This document shows positions 4,754-5,108 of a stretch of DNA of 5,108 bases, one piece after another. This DNA is from an uncultured Candidatus Melainabacteria bacterium (GTDB lineage Bacteria > Cyanobacteriota > Vampirovibrionia > Gastranaerophilales > Gastranaerophilaceae): positions 1 through 5,108 of the forward strand of contig CAKVJR010000129.1 in assembly GCA_934754855.1 (NCBI GenBank). The letters are read 5' to 3'. Under the pieces are notes generated by a model that was not told where the DNA came from, ran no database searches, and saw only the letters and a list, made by a program, of their open reading frames with translations. The position numbers were made by a program, and so were the translations under genes. The stretch's first letter is position 1. Every line of letters starts with the position of its first letter.

Positions 4754-5108
4754 TGAGCGAAGATACAGTTTCTTTAGCAACATTTGTAAGAGAAGCCCGA
4801 GAAAATATCGGGCTTTCTCTCATGTTACTCGCAAAACGCTCTAATCTCACGGAAGAACAGGTCTCTGACATTGAATCAGGAAAAGAACTTTTCCTCTCTG
4901 CTACTGTCAGACAAAAACTTGCTAAAGGTTTAAAAATGAATCCTTCTGAAATCAAGGCTCACGAAAAAAATATTCAGATAAACTACGGTGTTCCAAAAGA
5001 TTTTGAAGATTATGCCCGTGTTAAAATGATGGCGGGCGAAGCGGACGATTTAAGATGCCCGATTTGCGGTTCTGAATTGAACGTTCGGGTCGTAAAAAGA
5101 TATGATTT
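4753..5108 (+). CDS. Helix-turn-helix protein with C-terminal zinc ribbon (3' end outside window)
   Basis: The ATG at 4753-4755 shares its A with the secF stop (TAATG), and the frame stays open for 118 codons to the right edge. Residues about 8-70 resemble an XRE/Cro-type HTH: FVREARENIG (11-20), LMLLAKRSNL (23-32) and the recognition helix region TEEQVSDIESGKE (33-45), followed by KLAKGLKMNPSEIKAHE. A linker leads to CPICGSEL (102-109), one knuckle of a zinc ribbon; the second Cys pair would lie beyond the window. There is no strong ribosome binding site of its own, so translation is probably coupled to secF. A cytoplasmic DNA-binding regulator is likely. I do not recognise the family, and a role in secretion control is only suggested by the overlap. 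Confidence 0.75.
   Translation, partial: MSEDTVSLATFVREARENIGLSLMLLAKRSNLTEEQVSDIESGKELFLSATVRQKLAKGLKMNPSEIKAHEKNIQINYGVPKDFEDYARVKMMAGEADDLRCPICGSELNVRVVKRYD

Overview
This is a low-GC bacterial window with one partial gene at each edge. The organism cannot be named from the sequence. Separate secD and secF genes argue against the Bacilli that carry a fused SecDF. The compact 436-residue SecD, low GC and SecF-type motifs would fit a gut Gastranaerophilales/Vampirovibrionia or Clostridia-like genome, but this is only a weak inference.

Left part (3-881). The C-terminal half of an MFS transporter runs in from the left edge and ends at 632. It converges on a small, unrecognised minus-strand gene (675-881) that has a clear ribosome binding site.

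Middle part (about 960-2250). This is an accessory island built around a REP-associated tyrosine transposase (RAYT, 1531-2055). Four copies of a palindrome (GGTCGACTAAAGTCGACC or its complement), each with the GTAG tetranucleotide typical of REP elements, lie at 1074-1095, 1475-1496, 2080-2101 and 2160-2181. Two of them bracket the RAYT gene in inverted orientation. Upstream of RAYT is a 51-residue Arc-like ribbon-helix-helix protein (1310-1465) with a strong sigma70-type promoter and a candidate operator of two TGAAGTC repeats 11 bp apart. The RHH-RAYT pair is enclosed by a 126/127-bp direct repeat (1026-1151 and 2111-2237) differing by six substitutions and one indel. Two further palindrome families (GTCATTCTGA type and GTCATTGCG type) are woven into these repeats, intact on the left and reduced on the right. 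The island is AT-rich, and I read it as a REPtron-like element that settled between two chromosomal gene groups.

Right part (2391-5108). A promoter leads into secD (2458-3768), secF (3782-4753) and a helix-turn-helix/zinc-ribbon gene (4753 to the right edge) whose start overlaps the secF stop. SecD and SecF form the proton-driven accessory complex of the SecYEG translocon. The third gene is very likely co-transcribed and translationally coupled; its role is unknown.

Most novel point: the pairing of an Arc-like repressor candidate with a RAYT inside long direct repeats. RAYT/REP association itself is known; the RHH partner, the operator and the use of a REP arm as a promoter element are inferences from this sequence.
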